Position numbers and translations under genes: made by a program. The notes below the pieces were generated by a model. It was not told the origin of the DNA, made no database searches, and saw only the letters and a program-made list of their open reading frames with translations. Source: Alphaproteobacteria bacterium (GTDB lineage: Bacteria; Pseudomonadota; Alphaproteobacteria; Rhizobiales; OSC116). Taken from it: 35,499 bases of DNA. Positions 7,426 through 15,740 of this stretch are shown one piece after another (position 1 is the stretch's first letter; every line of letters begins with the position of its first letter). The DNA is taken from the NCBI GenBank assembly GCA_002400495.2, contig NVQL02000044.1, forward strand, positions 1-35,499. Direction: 5' to 3'.

Positions 7426-9345
7426 TTATACCACCTCTTTGGTGAGGCCTTCTTTGTAAAACTTACTCAGATAAAGCGTAAGCAATGCGGTTATTATGCA
7501 GCACCCAATGTTGACATATACCCATGCAATTGGCGCCAGAGCGATGGGCAAGCTACAAATGCCCAATAGTAAAAACAAACCTCTTATCGGCAGGATGAGT
7601 TTTTTACTCATAAAACCAACAATCGCCGTAGATACAGCAAATATGCCGCCAATCGCGGTGACAAGTGCCAAAATAATCTGCCACCAAGTGCCATCCATCA
7701 ATAAGGCGGGCGTGCATACAAATACAAATGGAATGATGTAAGCGGCCCAGCCAATCCGCATAGCGGCCAACCCCGTGTGCAAAGGGTTGGATTTGGTGAT
7801 GGCCGCCGCTGCAAACGCAGCCAAGGCGATGGGCGGCGTGATCATAGACATCATGCCAAAATATAAAATAAACATATGCGCTGCAATGGGCGACACCCCA
7901 GCCTCAACAATAGACGGCGCGACCAACGCCGCGAGTAAAACATACACGCCAGATGTTGGCATGCCCATGCCGAGCAAAATACAAATAAAAGCCGAAACCA
8001 GCAAAATTAGAAACAGATTATTACCAATCGAATCAACCAATAATAAAGTCAACGCAAAACCAAGGCCAGTGACATTTAAAATGCCAATCACAAACCCCGC
8101 CGCCGCGACGATTAGAATCAGATCAACCATCGATTTACCAGTCGAAATGAACACGTTGAGCAATTTTTGTAAGGTTAAATAATCTTGCCCATAACGGCGC
8201 CAAAACCCGACAATAATGATGGCAATACTCGCCATAAGCGCACTGTCCGCAGGGTCTAACCGCCACCAGAATAAACTGGTAAGCAACACCACAAACGGCA
8301 GAATAAAATGCCAGCCCTCCTTCAACACTTGCTTCATATTGGGGATGTCATCATCAACAATCTGAACTTCGTCCCTTCCGGCAATCAAATCAACCTGCAA
8401 GAAAATACTCACATAATATAATGCGGCAGGAATGACTGCAGCCGCGGCCACCGTCATATAAGATATATCCAAAAATTCGGCCATCAGGAAAGCCGCTGCG
8501 CCCATAATGGGCGGCGTTAATTGTCCACCTGTCGAAGCAATGGCTTCAATCGCACCCGCATCTTGTTTAGAATATCCACCACGTCGCATCAAAGGAATGG
8601 TGATAACCCCCGTGGTTACAACATTAGAGACGGCACTTCCTGAAATGGAGCCAAATAACGCCGATGCCACGACCGATATTTTGGCGCTGCCACCACGGCT
8701 TTTGCCAGTTGCCGCCATGGCCAAATCGGTAAAAAATGCACCACCACCCGCGGCAAATAGCAATTGGCCGAAAAACACAAACAACAGCACAATGATCGTG
8801 CCAACTGCCAATGGTGTTGAAAATACCGCGCTCGGGTCAAACCCAACATATTGCACCAATTTAATGGGGCTCATTTCACGCCCAATCAACGGACCCGGTA
8901 TTTTGTCGGCAAATAAAGCATAGATGAAAAACACCGAAACGATGAAAAATAATGCCAAGCCCGCTTTGCGGCGCACACCTTCCAAAACAAAAACCACAAC
9001 AACACCGCCAATAAGCGTTAAAATAGGTGGCCTATATGCCTGTTCTCTTAACAAAACGGGGTAAAATACCGCCGCATAAAGCAATACAACCAAACCAAAA
9101 GCGGCCAAGCACATGCCTAAAATATTAGCGGTTTTCGTTTGTTTTTCGGTAAAACCCGAAAGTAAAAACACAATGGCGATGGCCAAACCAAGTTGAAATG
9201 CCATATATTGCTCGGTTAATATCGCATAACCAACGCGCGTTGGCGCATCAATATTCCACAATATGCAAGCTATAGTCATGACAACAGCTAAAAATGAAGC
9301 TACTTTTGAAGAAATTTTATTAACTTGTACATCCGTCATAATCAT
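7426..9345 (-). CDS. TRAP transporter fused permease (DctQM-type, TAXI-associated)
   Basis: A large inner-membrane protein, about 639 residues, in which the small 4-TM (DctQ-like) and large 12-TM (DctM-like) subunits are fused, as is usual with TAXI binding proteins. The M-domain signature region is visible (SSVSGSAVSNVVTTG-like segment and GAIEAIASTGGQLTPPIMGAAAF). The C-terminal part has ILLGMGMPTSGVYVLLAALVAP. The start is uncertain: ATG at 9345 or 9339 is more likely than upstream alternative codons, but no strong ribosome site is seen. It forms a two-gene operon with the binding protein at 6420-7409 and moves its cargo using a sodium or proton gradient. Confidence 0.92.
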   Translation of the reverse strand: MIMTDVQVNKISSKVASFLAVVMTIACILWNIDAPTRVGYAILTEQYMAFQLGLAIAIVFLLSGFTEKQTKTANILGMCLAAFGLVVLLYAAVFYPVLLREQAYRPPILTLIGGVVVVFVLEGVRRKAGLALFFIVSVFFIYALFADKIPGPLIGREMSPIKLVQYVGFDPSAVFSTPLAVGTIIVLLFVFFGQLLFAAGGGAFFTDLAMAATGKSRGGSAKISVVASALFGSISGSAVSNVVTTGVITIPLMRRGGYSKQDAGAIEAIASTGGQLTPPIMGAAAFLMAEFLDISYMTVAAAAVIPAALYYVSIFLQVDLIAGRDEVQIVDDDIPNMKQVLKEGWHFILPFVVLLTSLFWWRLDPADSALMASIAIIIVGFWRRYGQDYLTLQKLLNVFISTGKSMVDLILIVAAAGFVIGILNVTGLGFALTLLLVDSIGNNLFLILLVSAFICILLGMGMPTSGVYVLLAALVAPSIVEAGVSPIAAHMFILYFGMMSMITPPIALAAFAAAAITKSNPLHTGLAAMRIGWAAYIIPFVFVCTPALLMDGTWWQIILALVTAIGGIFAVSTAIVGFMSKKLILPIRGLFLLLGICSLPIALAPIAWVYVNIGCCIITALLTLYLSKFYKEGLTKEVV

Positions 9346-9414
9346 TTGGGCCCATATGCTGAAAATTACATTTCGAATCACTAACACAAAATTAATTCGA
9401 AAAATAATTCAATT

Positions 9415-9453
9415 CCCATTGATGCTATTCAAAAATAGAATAGCATCAATGGG
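9415..9453 (-). terminator. Long perfect hairpin between hemolysin III gene and TRAP operon
   Basis: CCCATTGATGCTATTC (9415-9430) and its exact complement (9438-9453) form a 16-bp perfect stem with a 7-base loop. It lies just past the 3' end of the hemolysin III gene (9489) and before the TRAP permease start. On the minus strand the stem is followed by an A/T-rich stretch with a five-T run rather than an immediate T tract. The best reading is a terminator separating the two units; a mobile palindromic element is an alternative. Confidence 0.5.
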
Positions 9454-9488
9454 TTATTCCTAGCTTCTTAAGCAAGTTATTATTAAAT

Positions 9489-10133
9489 CTATTTTTCTAA
9501 AATCAAATAGACCATGATAAAATGTAAAATGGCGGCAACAATCACCAATATATGAAAAATTTCGTGATAACCGAAATAAATTGGTGATGGATTCGGACGT
9601 TTAATACCATAAATAATAGCGCCAATTGCATAAACAATGCCACCTGACGCCATCAAAATAATTGGCACCAGCCCAATGCCATCAAACAACTCACCGACAT
9701 AGGGAAAAATCACCACCCCCGCCCCTAAATATATGATTACATTTAGGAAGTTTGGTGAATTTGCAAACCAAAATGACTTGATAATGCCAAGAATGGCAAC
9801 CATCCATATTGTCCATAATAGCACATGCATTGATGGGTTTGATAAGCCCAAAATGGCAACTGGCGTAAATGTGCCTGCAATCATTAAATAAATAGCGCTA
9901 TGGTCAAACCTTCTAAACAGTGCTTTTTTTTCAACCGACCAATTCACACGGTGATAAAGCGCGCTGATGCCAAACATGCTCAACGCGCCAAACGCGTAAA
10001 CAAGTATGGCGACGAATTCCAACCTAGTCGTTGTGAGAACCATCAACATAATCAATGCACCAAGGCTGATGAAAAACATCGATTGGTGAGAGTGGCCTCT
10101 TAGAAGCGGCTTTTTTGGTGTCGTATTGTTCAT
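9489..10133 (-). CDS. Hemolysin III / PAQR-like integral membrane protein
   Basis: A 214-residue seven-helix membrane protein of the hemolysin III (YqfA/PAQR) superfamily. Diagnostic features are ALYHRVNW near residues 58-66, the RRFDHSAIYLMIAGTFTPVA segment near 74-93, and a C-terminal GYHEIFHILVIVAAILHF; together these carry the conserved Asp and His residues thought to form a metal site. The ATG follows AGGGGG. It is transcribed alone, between the RpiR gene and a strong hairpin. Bacterial members are tied to membrane-lipid homeostasis more than to true haemolysis. No link to the neighbouring transporters is evident. Confidence 0.9.
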   Translation of the reverse strand: MNNTTPKKPLLRGHSHQSMFFISLGALIMLMVLTTTRLEFVAILVYAFGALSMFGISALYHRVNWSVEKKALFRRFDHSAIYLMIAGTFTPVAILGLSNPSMHVLLWTIWMVAILGIIKSFWFANSPNFLNVIIYLGAGVVIFPYVGELFDGIGLVPIILMASGGIVYAIGAIIYGIKRPNPSPIYFGYHEIFHILVIVAAILHFIMVYLILEK

Positions 10134-10270
10134 ATTTAGCCCCCTAATGATTCGTGCGGCAATTGCTTATTGGCAAGTAAGTCTTTTTTTGCTTACATGC
10201 GTTTTTACCACGCCTTTTTCCAAAATATAAGCCATATTCGACAAATAAAATTAAAATATTTAAATACAAA

Positions 10271-11137
10271 TTAATCGCCAAGCGGGCTGTTATTATCGGT
10301 TTGCTCGTCAGTTTGGTTTTGGCGCAAACGCCGCAGAACTTCCAACGCTTGCACATCCATTTTTGCCGCCACACCATTAGCTAAAATATCCAACAATGCC
10401 AAATATGCATAACGGCTGGATGTTGGGCGTAATATATAATCACCCTCGGTGATGTTTATAAGCAATTGATGGTCAGCTAGTTTAGCCAAAGGTGTATCAT
10501 GGCGGGTTATCGCCACAAGCTTAGCGCCGTATTGCCCCGCGATGCGAGCGCATTCAATCATGTTCTGGTTATATCCAGACACGCTGAATAAAAACACCGT
10601 GTCACCTTTTCTAACGGTTGCAGACATCATTTTTTGCATTTCAGCATCATGGCTCTCGGCAATATTTATCTGTAATCTAAAGAATCGATTGACCATTTCT
10701 TGGGACAGCATGGATGAAATGCCACCACTGCCAAAAGCAAATATCTGCCGCGTTCGCGTGGTCAGATCAATCACATTGGTCATTTGCGCCAAATCCAATT
10801 GTTGGCTCACTTCAAACAAGGCTTGTTGGGCTTTGGCCAAAATATTCTGCGCAATGTCTTCAATGTTATTTATCGGCATGTCATTGCTCAAAAAGCGCTC
10901 ATCCAGCCGCATATTTTGCGATAATTTAAGCTTGAGCGCGCGCAATCCATCCACACCAATAGAGTGGCAAAATCGCGTCACTGTCGGCATACTGACATTG
11001 GCACGCTTCGAAATATCACCAATATTATGAGCAATCACAAATTGGCTGTCATGCAAAATAAGCGCGGCAACCCGTTGCTCTGACTTAGAAAGCCGATCTT
11101 GCACATCCGAAATATGGCTGATGATGTCAAAACTCAT
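10271..11137 (-). CDS. RpiR-family transcriptional regulator (HTH + SIS domain)
   Basis: A 288-residue regulator. Residues 1-77 form the HTH_6 domain (LSKSEQRVAALIL; helix-turn-helix about 39-60, ISKRANVSMPTVTRFCHSIG). Residues 128-255 form an SIS domain (IFAFGSGGISSMLSQEM; VFLFSVSGYNQNMIECARIA), which in this family binds phosphorylated sugars. It is divergent from the M81/RidA/PLP-enzyme operon at 11304-14500, and the 166-base spacer carries palindromes and a duplicated 14-mer, so control of that operon and of itself is likely. The SIS domain suggests that the operon handles a sugar derivative rather than a peptide. Confidence 0.93.
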   Translation of the reverse strand: MSFDIISHISDVQDRLSKSEQRVAALILHDSQFVIAHNIGDISKRANVSMPTVTRFCHSIGVDGLRALKLKLSQNMRLDERFLSNDMPINNIEDIAQNILAKAQQALFEVSQQLDLAQMTNVIDLTTRTRQIFAFGSGGISSMLSQEMVNRFFRLQINIAESHDAEMQKMMSATVRKGDTVFLFSVSGYNQNMIECARIAGQYGAKLVAITRHDTPLAKLADHQLLINITEGDYILRPTSSRYAYLALLDILANGVAAKMDVQALEVLRRLRQNQTDEQTDNNSPLGD

Positions 11138-11163
11138 ATGTCACCTGTAAATCCCGATTTCTA

Positions 11164-11206
11164 TTTTGGTGAATAATCCTCGTTTTGGTGAATAATTCAC
11201 ATGAAT
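11164..11206. promoter_or_regulatory. Putative RpiR operator region: duplicated TTTTGGTGAATAAT and overlapping palindromes
   Basis: The 14-mer TTTTGGTGAATAAT occurs at 11164-11177 and again at 11183-11196, a 19-base period. The second copy runs into the palindrome GTGAATAATTCAC (11188-11200), whose 6-base arms are perfect, and this overlaps ATTCACATGAAT (11195-11206). The site lies between RpiR (start 11137) and the M81 gene (start 11304). Binding by RpiR is inference from position. Confidence 0.55.
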
Positions 11207-11303
11207 AATCATAATTTTATTACAAATCGCATGAATACGGCAAAATATCAATATTATGTTCTATTATTTACATAAATAATCAATTCAAATCAAAAGACTC
11301 TAA

Positions 11304-12815
11304 ATGCGCATATTTGTTGCTGGCATCGCCACCGAAACCAATAGTTTCAGCCCCATATTCATTGGCGTGGATGATTTTAAGGCATCATTATATGCCAAGC
11401 CCAATCAACATCCGGACACGCCCACTTTATGCACAGCAGCTCTGGTGGATTTACGCAAACGTGCAAAGTCCGAAAATTTTACCTTAATTGAAGGTACAAC
11501 CTGCTGGGCAGACCCAGGAGGGTTGATTGCCAAAGATTGTTTTGAGCAATTGCGTGATGAGATTTTATTGCAAGTTACCCAAGCCCATAAAACCGCACCA
11601 TTAGATGGTGTTATCCTCTGCCTACATGGCGCGATGATGGCGCAAGGCTATGATGACCCTGAAGGCAATTTACTGCAAAATATCCGTGAAATTGTTGGCG
11701 ATGACGTCATTATCGGCGCCAGCCTCGACCCACATAGTCATTTAACCGATTTGCGGTTTGAACAAGCCGATATATTATGTGCATTCAAAGAATTCCCCCA
11801 TACTGACTTTGTCAAAACGGGCGAAAAGGTGGTGGATTTGGTGATCCGCACCATAAGAGGCGAGATAAAACCTCAAATGGCAATGTTTGATTGCAAAATG
11901 ATTGATGTTTTCCCCTCCTCACGCCAACCCATGCGCCAATTTGTCGATGATATGCTGGCAACCGAGGCGCAAGAAGAAGAGATCTTAAGCCTGTCGCTCA
12001 TTCACGGTTTTATGGCGGGCGATTCACCATGGCTGGGCACAAAAATGATTGCCATTTGTGATGGCAATCGCGACAAGGCACAAGAGTTTGCGCAGCAATT
12101 TGGTCAAAAAATCATCAACATACGCGGCCAGTCAATGCCACAAATTTTGCAAACAGACCCCGCGGTCAAGCAGGCATTCGTCAAGGCCACCACAAGCCAA
12201 AAACCTGTGGTCATTACTGATGTGTGGGACAACCCGGGCGGCGGCGTGGCGGGTGACGGTACGCTTATTTTACAAGCCTTACTCGAACAAAAGCCTCAAA
12301 ACAAAGTCATGCGCATTGCCGTCGGCACCATATGGGATCCAATGGCGGTCAAACATTGTTTCACTGCGGGTGAAGGCGCGGTCATTCCCTTGCGGTTCGG
12401 CGCTAAATCTGCACCCAATACAGGCGATCCAATGGATAAAATTGTGCTGGTTAAAAAACTGCACAAAGCCGCCACCCAAAGCTTTGGCAGTTACCAAGTG
12501 CCTATGGGTGCTTCGGTGGTTATTGAATTTGAGAGCATAGAGGTGATTTTAAACAGCACGCGCGCCCAAGCGTTTGAACCTGACTTGTTTAATGTGATGG
12601 GCATTGACCCGAGCCAATGCGATATTTTGGCAATCAAATCGACAAATCATTTTTATGCAGGTTTTGAAAAAATTGCCGAGCATATTATTTATTGCGAGGC
12701 GGGCAACCCCTACCCCAACGACCCCAAAACAACCGTCTATCAAAAAGCGCCTAAAAACCTGTGGCCAATTATTGACAATCCATGGCACGCGACTCAAAAT
12801 AAACCTAACAATTGA
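11304..12815 (+). CDS. M81-family (MlrC/microcystinase-like) metallohydrolase
   Basis: A 503-residue cytoplasmic protein with both halves of the family: an N-terminal DUF1485-type domain (IFVAGIATETNSFSP; LHGAMMAQGYDDPEG) and a C-terminal MlrC_C domain (after DVWDNPGGGVAGDGT). Candidate zinc ligands are D142, H144 (LDPHSHL) and H166 (EFPHTD), whose spacing matches the ligands I recall for MlrC; E11 is also conserved. MlrC opens an amide bond in linear microcystin, but the family is widespread where no microcystin occurs, so it should be read as an amidase of unknown substrate. It starts the operon divergent from RpiR and is followed directly by RidA and a SelA-like PLP enzyme. In an amino-sugar context, deacylation of an amino-sugar acid is a possible role. 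Confidence 0.9.
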   Translation: MRIFVAGIATETNSFSPIFIGVDDFKASLYAKPNQHPDTPTLCTAALVDLRKRAKSENFTLIEGTTCWADPGGLIAKDCFEQLRDEILLQVTQAHKTAPLDGVILCLHGAMMAQGYDDPEGNLLQNIREIVGDDVIIGASLDPHSHLTDLRFEQADILCAFKEFPHTDFVKTGEKVVDLVIRTIRGEIKPQMAMFDCKMIDVFPSSRQPMRQFVDDMLATEAQEEEILSLSLIHGFMAGDSPWLGTKMIAICDGNRDKAQEFAQQFGQKIINIRGQSMPQILQTDPAVKQAFVKATTSQKPVVITDVWDNPGGGVAGDGTLILQALLEQKPQNKVMRIAVGTIWDPMAVKHCFTAGEGAVIPLRFGAKSAPNTGDPMDKIVLVKKLHKAATQSFGSYQVPMGASVVIEFESIEVILNSTRAQAFEPDLFNVMGIDPSQCDILAIKSTNHFYAGFEKIAEHIIYCEAGNPYPNDPKTTVYQKAPKNLWPIIDNPWHATQNKPNN

Positions 12816-12823
12816 GCAAATCT

Positions 12824-13297
12824 ATGAAGCACAAAACCCCAGAACAAAGATTGGATGCCTTGGGCATCAGCTTGCCACAAGTCATCAACCCGATTGGCAA
12901 TTTTCGCAATGTAAAACGCGTTGGTAATTTACTCTATGTATCAGGCCAAGGCCCCGTCACCGAAGATGGGACTTATCTCACAGGCAAAGTTGGGCGTGAT
13001 GTCACCACAGAGACGGCACAAAAACACGCCAAAATTGTTGCCATCAATATTTTAAGCGTACTCAAAGCCGAATTGGGTGAATTGTCTGAAATCACTGATG
13101 TGGTAAAATTGCTCGGCATGGTCAATGCCGTGCCCGAATTTGAACGACATCCGCAGGTGATCAATGGATGCTCTGATTTTTTATGTGAAATATTGGGCGA
13201 TGCAGGGCCACATGCCCGCTCGGCATTTGGTGTTGGGTCATTGCCCAATAATATCACGGTCGAAATTGAAGCCATCATCGCAGTGAAGGATAGCTAA
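12824..13297 (+). CDS. RidA-family (YjgF/YER057c/UK114) protein, longer subfamily
   Basis: A Rid-fold protein of about 157 residues, longer than the roughly 128-residue E. coli RidA and like the subfamily starting xxRLDALGISLP. Rid proteins hydrolyse reactive enamines and imines made by PLP enzymes. The active-site arginine appears as R132 (HARSAFGVGSLP) and the late glutamate as E147 (VEIEA), which supports imine-hydrolase chemistry. The ATG at 12824 is used; a TTG at 12812 overlapping the M81 stop is an alternative, and neither has a strong ribosome site. It directly precedes a PLP enzyme with its start only one base past this stop, which ties the two chemistries together. Confidence 0.88.
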   Translation: MKHKTPEQRLDALGISLPQVINPIGNFRNVKRVGNLLYVSGQGPVTEDGTYLTGKVGRDVTTETAQKHAKIVAINILSVLKAELGELSEITDVVKLLGMVNAVPEFERHPQVINGCSDFLCEILGDAGPHARSAFGVGSLPNNITVEIEAIIAVKDS

Positions 13298-14500
13298 ATG
13301 AGCAAAGTAAATTGGAATTTTTATACAAAAAATGGCTTTGAGCCGCTTATCAATGTCAATGGCACGATGACAGGCATTGGTGCCTCGCGCGCCGTGCCGC
13401 AAGCGGTTGCTGCCACGGCCGAAATTATGCCGCATTTTGTCAATATGCACGAATTGCAAGCCAAAGCCTCCAAGGTGATTGCAGCTGCAACAGGTGCAGA
13501 AGCGGGCTTCATAGCAGCATCCGCCTCAGCTGGCATTAGCATGGCGGTGGCGGGCTGCATAACGGGCTTGAATGTCGGCCATGTCGAACAATTGCCACAA
13601 ACAAGCGAGAAAAACAAAGTCGCGGTGCAAATGGGGCATTTGTGCAATTATGGTGCGTCGATTGAGCAAGCTGTCAGGCTAACAGGTGCAGAGGTCAGCA
13701 TTGTCGGCCAATCCACCCAAACGCTTGATCATCAATTGCAAGCCGCTCTTGACGATCATGTTGTGGCCGCCATTTATGTGGTTTCACATCATGTGGTTGA
13801 ATATGGTCAAATGCCACTGAAACGTTTTTGTGAAATCTGCCATAATTCCAATGTGCCCGTCATCGTTGATGCAGCCTCAGAATATGATTTGCAAATATTC
13901 CTCGCCCAAGGTGCCGATATTGTCATCTATTCTGGGCATAAATTTTTAGGCGGGCCGACATCAGGCATTGTTGCTGGCAAGCGTGATCTCATCAAAGCCG
14001 CTTATATTCAAAATCTGGGCATTGCACGGGGTATGAAAATCGGCAAGGAAAGCATTTTTGGGGCAATGGCAGCTTTAACCGCATGGGCGTCACGCGATCA
14101 CGCGGCGATTCGCCAGCAAGAACAAGCAGCGCTAAGCCTTTGGGCAAAAGCCTGCCACGGGTTTAAAGGCATAGACACCAACATACAAGCCGATGTGACC
14201 CATAACCCATTAGATCGATTGAAAATAACTGTAGATTCAGCGAAAGCCAACGCAAGCCCCGCCGCCATTGCCCATGCGCTCGGCCAATTTGAGCCACAGA
14301 TATTGGTGCGCGATCACGAGGTTGAACTAGGATATATTCAGCTCGACCCATGCAATTTAGCCGATGGTCATGCCGAGATTGTCGCTAGCGCATTAAAACA
14401 AGTGCTGCAAAAAGCGGCAAAAAGCCAGCTTCAAGAGCCCGATACCAACCTCATGCGCAATGCGGGCATTCAGTCTTATCTTAATTGGAATTCAGATTAA
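13298..14500 (+). CDS. SelA-like PLP-dependent enzyme (possible amino-acid or amino-sugar-acid lyase)
   Basis: A 400-residue fold-type I PLP enzyme of the SelA / D-glucosaminate-6-phosphate ammonia-lyase (DgaE-like) group. The Schiff-base lysine is K215 in YSGHKFLGGPTSG, and D191 in PVIVDAASE should contact the pyridine nitrogen. The N-terminus (FEPLINVNGTMTGIGASR) matches the family opening. It is probably not selenocysteine synthase, because it is shorter and no SelB or tRNA-Sec is nearby. The ATG follows GAAGGA and comes immediately after the RidA stop. Ammonia elimination from a 2-amino acid or 2-amino-sugar acid, with RidA hydrolysing the imine, is the likeliest role but is inferred. Its TAA overlaps the TAA of the convergent ABC ATPase gene. 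Confidence 0.85.
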   Translation: MSKVNWNFYTKNGFEPLINVNGTMTGIGASRAVPQAVAATAEIMPHFVNMHELQAKASKVIAAATGAEAGFIAASASAGISMAVAGCITGLNVGHVEQLPQTSEKNKVAVQMGHLCNYGASIEQAVRLTGAEVSIVGQSTQTLDHQLQAALDDHVVAAIYVVSHHVVEYGQMPLKRFCEICHNSNVPVIVDAASEYDLQIFLAQGADIVIYSGHKFLGGPTSGIVAGKRDLIKAAYIQNLGIARGMKIGKESIFGAMAALTAWASRDHAAIRQQEQAALSLWAKACHGFKGIDTNIQADVTHNPLDRLKITVDSAKANASPAAIAHALGQFEPQILVRDHEVELGYIQLDPCNLADGHAEIVASALKQVLQKAAKSQLQEPDTNLMRNAGIQSYLNWNSD

Positions 14501-15654
14501 GCGCTGTCCTGCATCTCAGGCAGGTCTAAGCTAGATAGATCTATATTGCGTTTAAAGGCCATGCCTTGGTCATCAAACAGATGGCAATCGCTGGCTTTTA
14601 TACCAATGTCAAACGACTGATTGGCACGAATGTTGGCCATTCCGCCTTGGATAGAAGAAAAACGATTGGCGGCTTCTGGATCATCAGCTAGCTCCACACC
14701 TGGAGTGTCAGCATAAATCACCGTGTGGGCGCCCAAACGCTCAACCACATTGGCATTCAACGATATGGTGATGTCGCAACCATCAGTCGCCGTATGTTCA
14801 GGCCGAACGCCAAGCGTCAATTTTTGACCTTCAATACCCGCACGGGGCGCGACTGGTATGGTCAATTTTCCGCCCGTCACCAGCTCAACATCAATACTAT
14901 TTTTACCCACGCCTGTGCAGGTCACATCCAGAAAATTCATTTTCGGGTTACCAATAAATCCAGCCACAAACAGGTTGTCGGGGCTATGATATAGCTCAAG
15001 CGGAGACCCCACTTGCGATATCATACCACCATCTAGCACCACAATGCGGTCAGCCATGGTCATGGCTTCAATCTGGTCATGGGTCACATAAATCATCGTC
15101 GCATCTAAATCATGATGTAGCTTAGACAATTCTATGCGCATCGAAGCGCGCAACGCAGCATCAAGGTTAGATAAAGGCTCATCAAATAGAAAAATACTCG
15201 GCTCACGCACAATGGCACGGCCAATCGCTACACGCTGCCTTTGACCACCAGATAACTCGCCAGGGCGATATTGCAATCTCTCGTTCAATTTCAAAATATC
15301 AGCAGCTCTATGTACTTTTTCATCCACTTCAGCTTGGGGGAGCTTTTCTACCCGTAGCGGAAATGCAATATTCTCATATACGCTCATATGAGGGTATAGA
15401 GCGTATGATTGGAACACCATGGCGATGCCGCGTTTCACGGGTGGCAAGGCATTCACTCTAATGTCATCAATAATCACATCACCCTCGGTGATGTCTTCAA
15501 GGCCAGCAATCATGCGCAATAAAGTCGATTTACCGCAGCCAGAGGGGCCTACAAATACAATAAATTCGCCATGTTTAACATCAAGTGAAACACCTTTGAT
15601 AACTTCAACATTACCAAAACTTTTTTTCAGGTTTTCTAATTTGAGTTGACCCAC
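14497..15654 (-). CDS. Sugar ABC transporter ATP-binding protein (MalK/UgpC type)
   Basis: The 385-residue ATPase of the second sugar importer. It has Walker A GPSGCGKS (36-43), signature LSGGQ (134-138), Walker B FLFDE (155-159), H192 (THDQ) and a C-terminal TOBE region from about 235. The start codon is GTG at 15654, supported by GGAGA at a spacing of about 7. It is the last gene of the operon that begins with the Gfo/Idh gene at 19974. Its stop shares the bases TTAA with the stop of the SelA-like gene on the other strand, so neither gene has room for a classical terminator before it enters the other. Confidence 0.95.
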   Translation of the reverse strand: MGQLKLENLKKSFGNVEVIKGVSLDVKHGEFIVFVGPSGCGKSTLLRMIAGLEDITEGDVIIDDIRVNALPPVKRGIAMVFQSYALYPHMSVYENIAFPLRVEKLPQAEVDEKVHRAADILKLNERLQYRPGELSGGQRQRVAIGRAIVREPSIFLFDEPLSNLDAALRASMRIELSKLHHDLDATMIYVTHDQIEAMTMADRIVVLDGGMISQVGSPLELYHSPDNLFVAGFIGNPKMNFLDVTCTGVGKNSIDVELVTGGKLTIPVAPRAGIEGQKLTLGVRPEHTATDGCDITISLNANVVERLGAHTVIYADTPGVELADDPEAANRFSSIQGGMANIRANQSFDIGIKASDCHLFDDQGMAFKRNIDLSSLDLPEMQDSA

Positions 15655-15707
15655 AGCCAGTCTCCATTCTTACAATTTAGTCTTAAATTCTATTTACAAA
15701 AGCGGGC

Positions 15708-15729
15708 GCGACCCAAATCAATGGATCGC
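15708..15729 (-). promoter_or_regulatory. Hairpin between binding-protein and ATPase genes
   Basis: On the minus strand GCGATCC pairs with GGGTCGC (one G-U pair) across an 8-base loop, right after the binding-protein stop at 15741. Such hairpins in ABC operons commonly stabilise the upstream mRNA or reduce read-through, so the binding protein is made in excess. That role is inferred here. Confidence 0.5.
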
Positions 15730-15740
15730 ACTCGTCTATA

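Noticed and set aside
10144..10377. Small minus-strand open frame overlapping the end of RpiR
   Set aside because: It overlaps the RpiR coding end in another frame, has no ribosome site, and its product looks like an out-of-frame translation.
11164..11196. CRISPR-like repeats
   Set aside because: Only two copies of a 14-mer with a 5-base gap, located at a promoter and overlapping a palindrome. No array and no cas genes.
11304..12815. A true microcystin-degradation gene
   Set aside because: Family resemblance to MlrC is clear, but no MlrA, MlrB or MlrD homologue is present and the neighbours are sugar genes. It is reported as an M81-type hydrolase of unknown substrate.
13298..14500. Selenocysteine synthase (SelA)
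   Set aside because: The fold and lysine motif are SelA-like, but the protein is shorter than usual SelA, no SelB or selenocysteine tRNA is nearby, and RidA and an amidase are its direct partners.
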